Source of the DNA: Sarcina ventriculi
GTDB taxonomy: Bacteria > Bacillota > Clostridia > Clostridiales > Clostridiaceae
Length of the DNA stretch: 64,000 nt
Assembly (NCBI RefSeq): GCF_900456775.1
Contig: NZ_UAUL01000001.1
Coordinates: 620,001-684,000, forward strand
Reading direction: 5' to 3'
The notes beneath the pieces are model-generated. The model saw only the letters and a program-made list of their open reading frames with translations, was not told where the DNA came from and did not search any database. Below, one piece after another: positions 42,970 through 52,914 of the stretch. Every line of letters begins with the position of its first letter. The first letter of the stretch is position 1. Position numbers and translations under genes: made by a program.

Positions 42970-43395
42970 TTATTTAGCTTGAGGCTTTTTATTTCTAAAC
43001 ACAATGAATTTATAAAAAGCAAAATTAAATAATTGAACAGAAGTGCCTAATAGAAATTTTACTATGTATACATTTATTCCTATAATATTATTAAGAAGAT
43101 ATACACCTCCCATAGATACTAATGTACAAATAGCATCACTTATAAGAAAATGTATAAATTCTATTACTAATTCTTGTCTTGATGATTTAGTTTTTTTAAA
43201 TGTCCATACTTTATTTACAATAAAATTATTAAAACCTCCTGCCGTAATAGATGCCCCTTGAGCAATTATAGTATTTACATGAAACACATTAATTAAAATA
43301 ATAAATATTATAAAATCAACTATAAAGTTAGCAATTCCAACCATATTGAATTTTATAAACTCTATATATTTGTGTATCTCTTTCTTTAAATCCAT
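42970..43395 (-). CDS. GtrA family membrane protein, second of a tandem pair
   Basis: A 141-residue protein with four helices of the GtrA/DPMS family: FIKFNMVGIANFIVDFIIFI at the N-terminus, NFIVNKVWTFKKTKSS in the middle loop (N-x-W-x-F is the hallmark) and NFAFYKFIVFRNKK at the end. GtrA proteins are thought to flip or hand on polyprenyl-linked sugars for cell-surface glycosylation. It begins 9 bp after a homologue. No GT2 glycosyltransferase is adjacent. Confidence 0.9.
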   Translation of the reverse strand: MDLKKEIHKYIEFIKFNMVGIANFIVDFIIFIILINVFHVNTIIAQGASITAGGFNNFIVNKVWTFKKTKSSRQELVIEFIHFLISDAICTLVSMGGVYLLNNIIGINVYIVKFLLGTSVQLFNFAFYKFIVFRNKKPQAK

Positions 43396-43404
43396 ATTAA
43401 TCTC

Positions 43405-43836
43405 CTATTTGACAGTACCATATTCTGATTTATCATATTTAAAAACAATAAATTTATAAACTATATAATTAAATATTTGCAAAAATAATGTTACCATAAC
43501 TTTAGATATGTAAACATTTATGCCTATAATAGAGTTTAACAAATTTAATCCAATTAATGATACAGTTAAAGATATTCCATTAGTTAAAATAAATTTTCCA
43601 AATTGATTTATAAAACTTTCTGTTGTCTTATGCTCTTTAAAAGTCCAAAACTTATTCATAAAAAAGCTATTTAACACACCGCAACCATATGATATTGTTT
43701 GAGCAACCAAATCATTTAAACAAAAAACATTAACAAAAATAATAAATACAAAAAAATCAACTAAAGTATTCGCAACCCCCACTATAGCAAATTTTATAAT
43801 TGATTTATTTTCTCTTATTCTTTTTAATAACCCCAT
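43405..43836 (-). CDS. GtrA family membrane protein, first of a tandem pair
   Basis: A 143-residue GtrA protein with the same four-helix plan as its downstream neighbour: IKFAIVGVANTLVDFFVFII, NSFFMNKFWTFKEHKT and NYIVYKFIVFKYDK. The two are clearly paralogous but well diverged, so the duplication is not recent. They may form a heterodimer or work with different sugar-lipid carriers (inference). A GT-C type glycosyltransferase is found at 56353, far away. The start follows GGGAGAAAAATATG. Confidence 0.9.
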   Translation of the reverse strand: MGLLKRIRENKSIIKFAIVGVANTLVDFFVFIIFVNVFCLNDLVAQTISYGCGVLNSFFMNKFWTFKEHKTTESFINQFGKFILTNGISLTVSLIGLNLLNSIIGINVYISKVMVTLFLQIFNYIVYKFIVFKYDKSEYGTVK

Positions 43837-43952
43837 ATTTTTCTCCCATATTATAGATTTTTATAAAATATTTTTAAAATTAAATATATATACCCATTTA
43901 CATACCTAAATATATTAATTATTTTTACACACTTAAATCTTTAATCTTTGCA

Positions 43953-43990
43953 AAATAAAACACTCTATATATAAAAATAACATAGAGTGT
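43953..43990 (-). terminator. Terminator of larA
   Basis: ACACTCTAT (43960-43968) and ATAGAGTGT (43982-43990) form the stem, followed by TTTATTTTG on the minus strand. Confidence 0.8.
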
Positions 43991-44094
43991 CTAATTATAA
44001 TATCTATTTTATATTTATTACAAATGTTAATAGTTACATTTTTATAACAAATTAAAAATTTTTTAATATTTAATATTTTATTCACAATTTATAT

Positions 44095-45369
44095 TTATCT
44101 AACTATAACTGATACTCCATCTGGAATAACAACTACTTTTGAATTTTTTCCTTTTATTTCATAAGCTTTTTCTAAAGCTTCATTAAATGTGTAAGCATGA
44201 TTCATATGCATATTCTTTATCATTTCTGGATCACACATATCACTTACAATAAATACTGTATATTTATCTAAAATTCTTGATAGTATTTGGAATTCCCATT
44301 GATCTGGAACAGTTTCATTTCTTGGTACTTTTGCTATTCTTTCTAAAAGTTCTCTAGGAGTTTTTGCTCCAACTACATTGTCATAAAAAGATTGACCACC
44401 ATGCCCATCATTACAAGCTGCAATCATTATTATAACTCCACCTTCTTTACAAGTAGCTTCTGCTGCTGTCATTCCCTTTACTGCTTGATATATATTTTGG
44501 TCTAAAGGATAACCTCCATTTGTTACAACTGCTATATCAGATAATTTTTTATCAACCTTTGCAATGTCTAAAACAAATTCACAACCTGTTAAATGAGCTT
44601 CAGCACTATCACCTGCAAAAGCATTTATAATATTTTTTTCACCATCTATTACAACATTTAATATAAAAGCTAATTTTGCTTTTTGTGCAGCATATAACAT
44701 ATCTTTATGTACTGGATTATTTTTAAGAATTCCTGTTCTTGCATTTGGACTTGCAATAAATTCACTACAGTGATTTGCCATTATAGTTTTTGCTGATGCA
44801 ATTCCAGGAAGTACACTTTTTCTACCACCTGAAAATCCTGCAAAGAAATGAGATTCAATAAATCCTTCTGCTATTAAAAGTTCAGCTTCTATTGCAAGTT
44901 TATTTAATATAAGGTCACCACCAGATGGAAGTGTTCCCACATGAACTAAACTAGAATCATCTGTTGATACATGATTTATTATTGTTTCATTCTCTACTAT
45001 TTCACGACCAAATTTATTTATCATTTCTTCTCTTGTTGTTGGTCTATGAAATCCTGTAGCTATAAGAATTTTTATATCTATATTAGGATTTGCTTTTCTT
45101 ATTCTTCTTAAAATTATAGGAAGCGTTATCTTACTAGGTACAGGTCTTGTATGGTCACTTGTTATTATTACCATATTATTTTTATCTTTAACTAATTCTT
45201 CTAAAGATTTACTACCTATAGGATTATCTAAAGCTCTTTCAACTATTTCCTCTTGGCTCATGTCTACTTTATATGTATCTGCTTTAGATCTTAAAACACC
45301 TACTAAATTTTTATCATTAATTTCAATATCTATCATACTTTTGTGATAAGGAACTTTTATTTTACTCAT
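44095..45369 (-). CDS. larA: Nickel-dependent lactate racemase LarA
   Basis: A 424-residue enzyme that interconverts D- and L-lactate with the nickel-pincer cofactor. SDHTRPVPSK (about residues 70-79), GFHRPTTREEM, ESHFFAGFSGGRKSVLPGI (with the Lys that carries the cofactor in GGRKS) and TIMANH match the family. LarB, LarC and LarE, which make the cofactor, are not in the window. The gene is divergent from the etfB-etfA-lctD operon, with a shared operator region, so the racemase should supply D-lactate from L-lactate or the reverse. The start follows GAGAGGGTAGCTAGATATG. Confidence 0.92.
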   Translation of the reverse strand: MSKIKVPYHKSMIDIEINDKNLVGVLRSKADTYKVDMSQEEIVERALDNPIGSKSLEELVKDKNNMVIITSDHTRPVPSKITLPIILRRIRKANPNIDIKILIATGFHRPTTREEMINKFGREIVENETIINHVSTDDSSLVHVGTLPSGGDLILNKLAIEAELLIAEGFIESHFFAGFSGGRKSVLPGIASAKTIMANHCSEFIASPNARTGILKNNPVHKDMLYAAQKAKLAFILNVVIDGEKNIINAFAGDSAEAHLTGCEFVLDIAKVDKKLSDIAVVTNGGYPLDQNIYQAVKGMTAAEATCKEGGVIIMIAACNDGHGGQSFYDNVVGAKTPRELLERIAKVPRNETVPDQWEFQILSRILDKYTVFIVSDMCDPEMIKNMHMNHAYTFNEALEKAYEIKGKNSKVVVIPDGVSVIVR

Positions 45370-45433
45370 ATCTAGCTACCCTCTCTCTTAATAAATTTAA
45401 TGATTATTTTAAAAACCATTAATATATCTTATT

Positions 45434-45462
45434 ATTGGTATGACCAAAATTGGTAAGACCTT
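45434..45462 (-). promoter_or_regulatory. Tandem LldR-like operators, larA side
   Basis: TTGGTATGACCAA and TTGGTAAGACCTT with centres 15 bp apart, about 65-95 bp before the larA start. The first is a perfect palindrome outside its central three bases; the second has a degenerate right half. Confidence 0.6.
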
Positions 45463-45849
45463 TATTAGTATACTATTATTTTTATACTTATTCAATATAA
45501 ATTAATAACATATAGTAATAAAAATTAAATATATTTTGTTATTTTTTTAACTATCAAATTAAAATTATTAAATATTTTCTCCTAATAAAAAAAATTAATA
45601 TTTTTTTACATAAAATTTTTTAATGTATTTTTATTTATAAATAAAAATTTTTAATGTATTTTTATGCTAGCAATAAATTCTATTTTATGGCTTTTTATCC
45701 CTAAAAATATAGATTTTTTTGTCATCAACAAGTTATTTTTTTATTCTGAATTTTTAATTAATAAGCAATTCAAATGGCATTTTTCCTATTAGTTATTTTT
45801 TTAACTATTGTTGAAATTAATAAAAAATAGTCATAAAATTAAGTCAGTT

Positions 45850-45864
45850 ATTGGTCATACCAAT
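45850..45864 (+). promoter_or_regulatory. LldR-like operator, lactate dehydrogenase side
   Basis: ATTGGT-CAT-ACCAAT, a perfect 6-bp inverted repeat about 220 bp before etfB. Its core is identical to the larA site read in the opposite direction. Confidence 0.65.
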
Positions 45865-46082
45865 ATCGAATGTGCCCGTTTTAATACTCTTATTGATGTA
45901 TATTTAAAAGTATATTGACTTTAAAAACTGTCGCTACATCTAAAAAAAACACAAATAAGATATTTGTACATTTTGTTTAATTAATATCTTTTATTATATA
46001 GCAATATCTGTTTAAAACAAAAAAATTGTTATAGCTGTATATAAAGTTTAGCTAAAAAATATATCACGAAAGGAAGATAAAT

Positions 46083-46871
46083 ATGAATATTTTAGTTTGT
46101 ATTAAACAAGTTCCAGGAACATCAAAAGTTGAAGTTGATCCTGTTACAGGAGTTTTAAAAAGAGATAGTGCAGATACTAAAATGAATCCTTACGATTTAT
46201 TTGCTCTTGAAACTGCTCTTAGAATCAGAGAAGAAGTTGGAGGTACAATAAAGGTTATAAGCATGGGGCCTCCACAAGCCATGGATGTTATAAAAGAAGC
46301 ATTTTCTATGGGAGCTGATGATGGTGCTCTAGTTTCAGACAGAAAATTTGGTGGTGCTGATGTTTTAGCAACTAGCTATACTATATCACAAGGTGTTAGA
46401 AAGATGGGAGATTTTGATTTAATTCTTTGTGGTAAACAAACAACAGATGGAGATACTGCACAAGTTGGTCCAGAAATGGCTGAATATTTAGGTATACCAC
46501 ATATAGCAAATGTTATTGATATAATAAATGTTAAAGAAAATAGCATGCAATTAAAAATGGATATGCCAAATACTGTTGAAATTGCAGAAGTTAAATTCCC
46601 TTGTCTTTTAACAGTAGAAAAAGATATATTTGTTCCAAGATTACCATCTTACAAGAAAAAAGTCGCTAGTAAAGATAAAGAAATAAGAATTATTTCTTTC
46701 AACGACCTTGAAGATAAAAATGAGAAAAAATATGGATTAAATGGTTCTCCAACTCAAGTTGAAAGAATTTTCCCTCCTGAAGTAAATAATGATAGACAAA
46801 TGTGGACAGGCAATACTAATGATTTAGCTGATAAAATATCATCTAAATTAAAGGAATTAAAATTTATTTAA
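46083..46871 (+). CDS. etfB: Electron transfer flavoprotein beta subunit (lactate dehydrogenase complex)
   Basis: A 262-residue Etf[20 protein letters not shown] at the N-terminus, [38 protein letters not shown] binding the bifurcating flavin region (key part [14 protein letters not shown]), and a C-terminal arm. With EtfA and LctD it forms the flavin-based electron-bifurcating lactate dehydrogenase known from Acetobacterium (LctBCD). That enzyme drives lactate oxidation with NAD+ by using reduced ferredoxin. First gene of a tight three-gene operon behind GAAAGGAAGATAAATATG. Confidence 0.93.
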   Translation: MNILVCIKQVPGTSKVEVDPVTGVLKRDSADTKMNPYDLFALETALRIREEVGGTIKVISMGPPQAMDVIKEAFSMGADDGALVSDRKFGGADVLATSYTISQGVRKMGDFDLILCGKQTTDGDTAQVGPEMAEYLGIPHIANVIDIINVKENSMQLKMDMPNTVEIAEVKFPCLLTVEKDIFVPRLPSYKKKVASKDKEIRIISFNDLEDKNEKKYGLNGSPTQVERIFPPEVNNDRQMWTGNTNDLADKISSKLKELKFI

Positions 46872-46885
46872 GGGGTGAATAAGAT

Positions 46886-48073
46886 ATGGGTAAGCTTAAA
46901 GTAAATCAAGATAAAATCACAAACATAGATGAAGTTATAAAAATATGTCCTTTTGGAGCAATGGAAAATAATAACGGAAAATTAGAAATAAATGCAGCAT
47001 GTAAAATGTGTAAAATGTGCGTTAGAAAAGGAAACGGTGCTGTTGAATTTATTGAAGAAGAAGTTGTAAAAATAGATAAATCATTATGGAACGGTATATC
47101 AGTATATGTTGACCATGTTGATGGAAATATACATCCCGTAACTTTTGAACTTATAGGTAAAGCTAGAGAACTTGCTAAAAAAGTTAACCAAAAAGTTTAT
47201 GCTGTTTTTGTAGGATATAATATAAGTGATAAAGCTAAAGAACTTTTACATTACGGAGTTGATGAAGTATTTATCTATGATTACAAACAATTAGAAAGTT
47301 TTAGAATAGAACCTTATACAGCAGCTTGTGAAGATTTCATAAATAAAAATAAACCAGCTGTTTTACTTGTTGGTGCTACAACAATTGGTAGATCTTTAGC
47401 TCCTAGAATTGCTGCTAGATTTAGAACTGGTTTAACTGCCGATTGTACAATTTTAGATATTAAAGAAAATACTGATTTAGTACAAATAAGACCTGCCTTT
47501 GGTGGAAATATTATGGCTCAAATAGTAACTCCAAATTCAAGACCTCAACTTGCAACTGTAAGATATAAAGTTATGAACGCTCCTGAAAGAACTGAAGAAG
47601 AAACAGGTAAGTTAAACTTTGCTCAAATAGATGAATCTAAATTATCTTCAAAAATTGATGTTCTAAAAATCCAAAAGAAAATAAAAGAAAAAAATATAGA
47701 AGATGCTGATGTAATAGTTGTTGCTGGTCGTGGTGTAAAAAATGAAAAAGATATGGCAATGATAGAATCTTTAGCAAATCTTTTAGGTGGAGAAGTTGCT
47801 GTAACTAGACCACTTGTTGAAAATGGATGGGCTGATGCTAAAAGACAAGTTGGATTAAGTGGTAGAACAGTAAAACCAAAACTTATAATAACTTGTGGTG
47901 TTTCAGGTGCAGTTCAATTTACAGCAGGAATGAATAATTCAGATTATATATTCTCAATAGACATGGATGAAAAAGCACCTATATTTAAAGTTGCAAACTA
48001 CGGTATAGTTGGTGATTTATATGATATAATTCCTCAATTAATAGAAAATATAAAAGCAACTAAGGAGGCATAA
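46886..48073 (+). CDS. etfA: Electron transfer flavoprotein alpha subunit with ferredoxin domain
   Basis: A 395-residue EtfA. The first 65 residues form a ferredoxin-like extension with Cys in KICPFGA and CKMCKMCVRKG, enough for one [4Fe-4S] cluster. It is followed by the Etf N-terminal domain and the C-terminal FAD domain (SGRTVKPKLIITCGVSGA and GMNNSDYIFSIDMDE). The extension is typical of the lactate dehydrogenase Etf of acetogens (LctC) rather than of fatty-acid Etf. It begins 14 bp after etfB. Confidence 0.93.
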   Translation: MGKLKVNQDKITNIDEVIKICPFGAMENNNGKLEINAACKMCKMCVRKGNGAVEFIEEEVVKIDKSLWNGISVYVDHVDGNIHPVTFELIGKARELAKKVNQKVYAVFVGYNISDKAKELLHYGVDEVFIYDYKQLESFRIEPYTAACEDFINKNKPAVLLVGATTIGRSLAPRIAARFRTGLTADCTILDIKENTDLVQIRPAFGGNIMAQIVTPNSRPQLATVRYKVMNAPERTEEETGKLNFAQIDESKLSSKIDVLKIQKKIKEKNIEDADVIVVAGRGVKNEKDMAMIESLANLLGGEVAVTRPLVENGWADAKRQVGLSGRTVKPKLIITCGVSGAVQFTAGMNNSDYIFSIDMDEKAPIFKVANYGIVGDLYDIIPQLIENIKATKEA

Positions 48074-48076
48074 GAA

Positions 48077-49477
48077 ATGAACTACAAAACTATTGATAAT
48101 AAAGATATTGAATGTTTAAAAAGTATTGTTTCAAATGATGAAGAGAGATTTTTAATAAATGAAAATATAAGTGAAGAATATAGCCATGATGAACTTGCTG
48201 GAATTAAAAAGATGCCAGATGTAGTTTTAAAGGTTAAAAGCGCAGAAGAAGTTTCACAAATAATGAAATATGCTTATGAAAACTCAATTCCTGTTACTCC
48301 AAGAGGTTCTGGTACTGGTCTTGTTGGTGCTGCTGTTCCTGTTTTAGGTGGTATAGTAATTGATATGACTCTTATGAATAATATTTTAGAATTAGATGAA
48401 GAAAACCTTACTTTAACAGTAGAACCTGGTGTTTTACTTATGGAAATTGCTAAATATGTTGAAGATAATGGATTATTCTACCCACCAGATCCAGGTGAAA
48501 AAACAGCTACAATAGGTGGTAATATTAGCACAAACGCAGGTGGTATGAGAGCTGTTAAATATGGAGTTACAAGAGATTATGTTCGTGGTTTAGAAGTTGT
48601 TCTTCCTAATGGAGAAATTGTAAACTTCGGTGGTAAAGTTGTTAAAAATAGTTCTGGATACTCTTTAAAGGACTTAATTGTTGGTTCTGAAGGTACTTTA
48701 GGAATAGTAACAAAAGCTACATTAAAACTTTTACCTCTTCCAGATAAATCTTTAAGCTTACTTGTACCATTTCCAAATCTTCATATGGCAATAGAAACTG
48801 TACCTCAAATAATAAAGGCTAAAGTTATACCTACTGCTGTTGAATTTATGGAAAAGGAAGTAATATTAGCTTCTGAACAATACTTAGGAAAGAAATTCCC
48901 AGACCACGCTTCTGGTTCTTACCTTTTATTAACATTTGATGGTAGAAGTAAAAAAGAAATCGAACTTACATATGACCATGTTGCAAAAATTTGTTTAGAA
49001 TGTGGTGCTTTAGATGTTTTAATATCTGATACTGAAGAAAGACAAACATCTATATGGCAAGCTAGAGGTTCATTCCTAGAAGCTATAAAAGGTTCTACTA
49101 CTGATATGGATGAAGTTGATGTAGTTGTTCCTAGAAATAAAATTGCTGAATTCGTTGAATTCACTAATGAACTTGAAAAAACAATTGGAATCAGAATAAG
49201 AAGTTTTGGACATGCAGGTGATGGTAACTTACATGTATATATTCTAAAAGATGAATTAGATGATGCTGCATGGAAACAAAAATTAAACGCAGCTATGGAT
49301 GAAATGTATAAAAAATCCAATGAATTATCAGGAAAAGTATCTGGTGAACATGGTATAGGTTATGCTAAAATGAGTTACCTTGAAAAATCTATATCTAAAG
49401 AAACTTTAGATTTAATGAAAGGTATAAAACTAGCATTTGACCCTAAAGATATTTTAAACCCTAAAAAATTATTTTAA
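48077..49477 (+). CDS. lctD: FAD-linked D-lactate dehydrogenase (LctD/GlcD type)
   Basis: A 466-residue flavoprotein with an FAD_binding_4 domain ([18 protein letters not shown], about residues 75-92; [16 protein letters not shown], about 150-165) and a C-terminal FAD-oxidase domain with [11 protein letters not shown] and GEHGIGYAK. It oxidises lactate to pyruvate and passes electrons to EtfAB. It begins 3 bp after etfA, so the three subunits are co-translated. LarA on the other strand would let the cell use either lactate isomer. A lactate permease is not present here. Confidence 0.92.
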   Translation: MNYKTIDNKDIECLKSIVSNDEERFLINENISEEYSHDELAGIKKMPDVVLKVKSAEEVSQIMKYAYENSIPVTPRGSGTGLVGAAVPVLGGIVIDMTLMNNILELDEENLTLTVEPGVLLMEIAKYVEDNGLFYPPDPGEKTATIGGNISTNAGGMRAVKYGVTRDYVRGLEVVLPNGEIVNFGGKVVKNSSGYSLKDLIVGSEGTLGIVTKATLKLLPLPDKSLSLLVPFPNLHMAIETVPQIIKAKVIPTAVEFMEKEVILASEQYLGKKFPDHASGSYLLLTFDGRSKKEIELTYDHVAKICLECGALDVLISDTEERQTSIWQARGSFLEAIKGSTTDMDEVDVVVPRNKIAEFVEFTNELEKTIGIRIRSFGHAGDGNLHVYILKDELDDAAWKQKLNAAMDEMYKKSNELSGKVSGEHGIGYAKMSYLEKSISKETLDLMKGIKLAFDPKDILNPKKLF

Positions 49478-49550
49478 TGCTTATTAAACAAACAAACTAA
49501 AACTGTATACTAAAATCAATAAATAGCCTAATGATATATTAATCACATAA

Positions 49551-49592
49551 AATAAGAGTTATAACATTAAATGTTATAACTCTTATATTTTT
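49551..49592. terminator. Bidirectional terminator
   Basis: AAGAGTTATAACATT and AATGTTATAACTCTT with one base between, followed by ATATTTTTTC. It lies between the convergent lctD and DUF5808 genes. Confidence 0.9.
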
Positions 49593-49611
49593 TCTAAACA
49601 TACGCTCATTT

Positions 49612-50556
49612 TTAGGTCTTATAAATATTATTACGCCTTGAGCCCACGCTATTATATAACCATTGTGTAGAACTTAACTTTTGATAATTTATATAAACAG
49701 GTAAATAACCATTAGTTAATATTTTAACTACTGGTTCATTTATATCCTCAACATAAAGCTTAGCTCTTCCAACTCCTTCAATATAATAAATCCCAAAATA
49801 GCTATTTCCTGATTTTACACCATCTAAATTCATTTCTACTTTAGGTATCTTATCTAAATATTCAACAGTCGTCATTTCTTTATAAGGCAACAATTCACCA
49901 TAAGTTCCATTTATAACTACATTTTCATTTTCTAGCACAAGATTAAGTGTTGTAGTATTATTTAAAGAAATAGATATATACGCTACTGAGCTCACACAAG
50001 CAATAATAGCTACGATTATAGCTATACCTATGGATTTTCCAATTATATTTCCCCAGTTTATATTGATTCCCTTTCCATTTCTCTTTGCAACTAAGAAAGA
50101 TGAATCTTTAGGTTTAAAGTAAAATATTCCAAAAATATAATCAGAATCATCTACTGTTAGACTTTCTCCACTTTTCCTGTCTACAAAAGTAGGGTTGTTA
50201 TAGATTAATTTTTCCCAACCTTCTCTATGTTTTAAAGCTTTTAATTTAGTATTTATTATGTAATGGACAAATATTATAATAATCCCATCTATAATAATTG
50301 TTAATATTATCATAAGAGGAATGTATCCTTCTCTAACTGATATATTTACAACCATAATAATTGAATTTATGATTGCCCAAAAAATAACAAGGTAAGCCCT
50401 AAACAGTTTTTTATATTCCTTTAATGCAATTGGAACTTCTTGAATTTTAGGAAATTTTATTCCTAATAATACATTATTATCATCTAAATTGCATATTTCA
50501 AAACCTATAAACAACATAACAAACGGTATGATAAATGAAACTACTCTTAATAACAT
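49612..50556 (-). CDS. DUF5808 domain membrane protein
   Basis: A 314-residue protein with an N-terminal helix, two central helices (about residues 55-100), then the DUF5808 segment DDSDYIFGIFYFKPKDSSFLVAKR (about 136-160; key part FGIFYFKPKD), another helix (about 172-198) and an extracellular beta-rich C-terminal domain (about 200-314), which may be PH-like. The first part resembles SdpI-like membrane proteins. Function unknown. It lies downstream of the sigma-54 activator on the same strand, about 100 bp away. Confidence 0.7.
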   Translation of the reverse strand: MLLRVVSFIIPFVMLFIGFEICNLDDNNVLLGIKFPKIQEVPIALKEYKKLFRAYLVIFWAIINSIIMVVNISVREGYIPLMIILTIIIDGIIIIFVHYIINTKLKALKHREGWEKLIYNNPTFVDRKSGESLTVDDSDYIFGIFYFKPKDSSFLVAKRNGKGININWGNIIGKSIGIAIIVAIIACVSSVAYISISLNNTTTLNLVLENENVVINGTYGELLPYKEMTTVEYLDKIPKVEMNLDGVKSGNSYFGIYYIEGVGRAKLYVEDINEPVVKILTNGYLPVYINYQKLSSTQWLYNSVGSRRNNIYKT

Positions 50557-50659
50557 TTCATATCCCCCCTTTCTTAAACTGTTAATTCTTTTTATTTAAA
50601 TTATTATACAACAATTTTTAAATCAAATAAATAACAGTATATAGAGAGCATATAATATC

Positions 50660-52645
50660 CTATCCTATGTAATAATTAACTCTTTTTACACTTGAGTAAA
50701 CATCCTCTAAAGAATAACCAAGCATAGCTTTCCTTGTAGCCTCTAAAACGTGTAATGTTGATACTAAAGATATAATTTTAACCTTTGTGTGAAATTCATT
50801 CTCTATTATTTCTCCAAATGTCACTAACGAACCCATATCAACTAATATTAAGTAACCTTGTTTAGATGGGTTTTCTTTTATAATATTTTTTAGCTCATTT
50901 AAAATATATGATGGCTTAATGTCAATTGGTGAATCTAAAGCTATGGTATAATTTTGTCCTAAAAGTCTATTAGTAACATCAACAATTGATGATGCTGTAC
51001 TATCACCATGTGCTATAACAATTACCTTAACTTTATCATTTTGTTTATATTTTAATTGCCCATCTTCTATAAGAAATATACATAAATATCCAACCTCACC
51101 TAAAGAAATTTCTTTTTTTAAATATTTCTCTATACGAGCTTTAATTTCGACAGCTATATCATATTCTTTTTTATACTTTGTTTCTAAATTTAAAACATTA
51201 GTATTCACCATAATTTTATCATTTTTGACTCTATGAATTAAATTGTTTATATGCAAAGCCATAGCTATACACATATTAGGTTTTAACTTCTCTTCTAATT
51301 TACAATTTATATAATGGATTAAATGCTTTATAAACTCCAATACATCCTCATCTATAAAGTTCTCTAACATTTTACCATTATCATATTCTGAAACACCTTC
51401 TATATCTTTTCTAAAATGAGTTATAACTTCTTTGTCTACTAAATAATCCATATTTATATCTACAACATCTTCAGCCTTTAATCTATCAACTTTATATTTT
51501 ATATTTTCATATATATGATTATCTTTATATTTTTCTATTATCACTTCTTCTAAACTAGAAATTTTTATATAATCTATATCTTCCCCTATTAATCTATTCC
51601 ACAAAACTCTATGATTTTTTTCCTTATAAAGTCCCTCTTTTATGTAAGTTGGAGTATTTTTTATTTCCACTCTTATATCCTTTTGTGAATGTGTTAAATA
51701 CTCTGAATAAGCCCTAGCACAAATAAGCTGTATATCACTTTTAAGTTGACCTATATTGTTAGGGCAATCATAAGATAACAAAGCTCTCATAGCGTTTACC
51801 GATATAAATATATCCTTCTTTATTTTAATGCTTTCTGCTTTAAAAAAAGATTTTATTAGATAGAATCTTTCCTCTAAAGTTCTTTGTTTCAAAGCTGGTA
51901 TTGTAATAGTCATTGGTATCCTTCTGGTAAATGTTTTCAATAGAGTTGAATCTGGATTTTCTGTGGTAGCCGATATAATAAGTGCATTAGACTGTCTATT
52001 TTCATGATCTCCAACTCGCCTAAAAAGCCCTGTATCTAAAAATGTAAATAACGCCTCTTGTCCCTCTGGTGGAAGCCTATGTATTTCATCTAAAAATAAT
52101 ATGCCATTATTAGCTTTCTCTATAAGACCTATCTTATCTATTTCAGCACCTGTATACGCTCCTTTTTTAACTCCAAATAGTTGTGACGTTAACAATTGAG
52201 GATTATTGCTATAATCAGCGCAATTAAATGTTATAAAAGGAGAATCTATATTTTTAACTTGCATTTCAATTGCATATTCATGCATTAAATAAGCAAACAT
52301 TGACTTTCCAACACCTGTCTCTCCAAGTATTAAACAATTCATTCCATTTAGCGGATATAAAATTGAAGCCTTCGCATGTTCTATTGCATCTTTTAAACTT
52401 ATATTATTATTAGCTAACTTATCTAAGTTAGTTTTATTCTTTAAAGAACTTAATGATTCGTTAATATAAAATAAAACTGGTCTACCATTTGATTTAGATA
52501 CTTTACCTTCCTTACAAAGAGTATTTAAAACATGGCTTACATTAGCTCTACTTATATTTAACATAGATGCTAATGTATTTGCATCTATCCCCTTATTTAT
52601 AGGCAAATCCAACAAAGTTTTATAAATTAAGTCTACCCTCTTCAT
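50660..52645 (-). CDS. LevR-like sigma-54-dependent activator with PRD and EIIA-Man domains, shortened
   Basis: A 661-residue regulator. It has an N-terminal winged helix (about residues 1-62), then a sigma-54 AAA+ domain (about 85-330) with Walker A GETGVGKS, the sigma-54 contact loop KGAYTGAEID and Walker B GILFLDEIHRLP. Next is one PRD (about 430-535), with HINNLIHR but Phe instead of the second usual His, and an EIIA-Man domain (about 545-661) with IAHGDS. The usual EIIB-like part and second PRD of LevR are missing, and no remnant follows. It should activate a PTS operon from a -24/-12 promoter. I found none nearby. The divergent neighbour is glycogen phosphorylase. Confidence 0.85.
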   Translation of the reverse strand: MKRVDLIYKTLLDLPINKGIDANTLASMLNISRANVSHVLNTLCKEGKVSKSNGRPVLFYINESLSSLKNKTNLDKLANNNISLKDAIEHAKASILYPLNGMNCLILGETGVGKSMFAYLMHEYAIEMQVKNIDSPFITFNCADYSNNPQLLTSQLFGVKKGAYTGAEIDKIGLIEKANNGILFLDEIHRLPPEGQEALFTFLDTGLFRRVGDHENRQSNALIISATTENPDSTLLKTFTRRIPMTITIPALKQRTLEERFYLIKSFFKAESIKIKKDIFISVNAMRALLSYDCPNNIGQLKSDIQLICARAYSEYLTHSQKDIRVEIKNTPTYIKEGLYKEKNHRVLWNRLIGEDIDYIKISSLEEVIIEKYKDNHIYENIKYKVDRLKAEDVVDINMDYLVDKEVITHFRKDIEGVSEYDNGKMLENFIDEDVLEFIKHLIHYINCKLEEKLKPNMCIAMALHINNLIHRVKNDKIMVNTNVLNLETKYKKEYDIAVEIKARIEKYLKKEISLGEVGYLCIFLIEDGQLKYKQNDKVKVIVIAHGDSTASSIVDVTNRLLGQNYTIALDSPIDIKPSYILNELKNIIKENPSKQGYLILVDMGSLVTFGEIIENEFHTKVKIISLVSTLHVLEATRKAMLGYSLEDVYSSVKRVNYYIG

Positions 52646-52914
52646 CTAAACTCTCCTATTAAGAATTATTTAATTAAATCATAGCACATTTTTATCTTTT
52701 TTTCTATAAACTAGTTCATTGCTATATGATTCAATAGATGAAAATAATTATTTTCAAAATATATAATAATTAATTTAATTTAAATAATTTTTATATAATC
52801 AAATAAATAATAATTGTAAATTAAAGGAAATTAATATAAAATATATTAAGAGAGATTTACCTTTAACTATTAATAAATATAACCCTTTAAAATTACATGA
52901 AAGGTGTGAATATT

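Larger units (their letters stand above)
45370..46082. promoter_or_regulatory. Divergent larA / etfB-etfA-lctD control region
   Basis: A 713-bp region with no gene. Near larA lie TTGGTATGACCAA (45435-45447) and the weaker TTGGTAAGACCTT (45450-45462). Nearer the lactate operon lies ATTGGTCATACCAAT (45850-45864). The first and third, each read in the direction of its own gene, have the same 13-base core TTGGTCATACCAA. They resemble the operators of FadR-type GntR lactate regulators (LldR/LctR). A TTGACT at 45915 may be a -35 element for the plus operon. No regulator gene lies next to them. Confidence 0.7.

Noticed and set aside
52646-52914. Sigma-54 promoter for glgP, suggested by TAGCACATTTTTATCT
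   Set aside because: The GG of the -24 element and the GC of the -12 element are not both present. The match is too poor.
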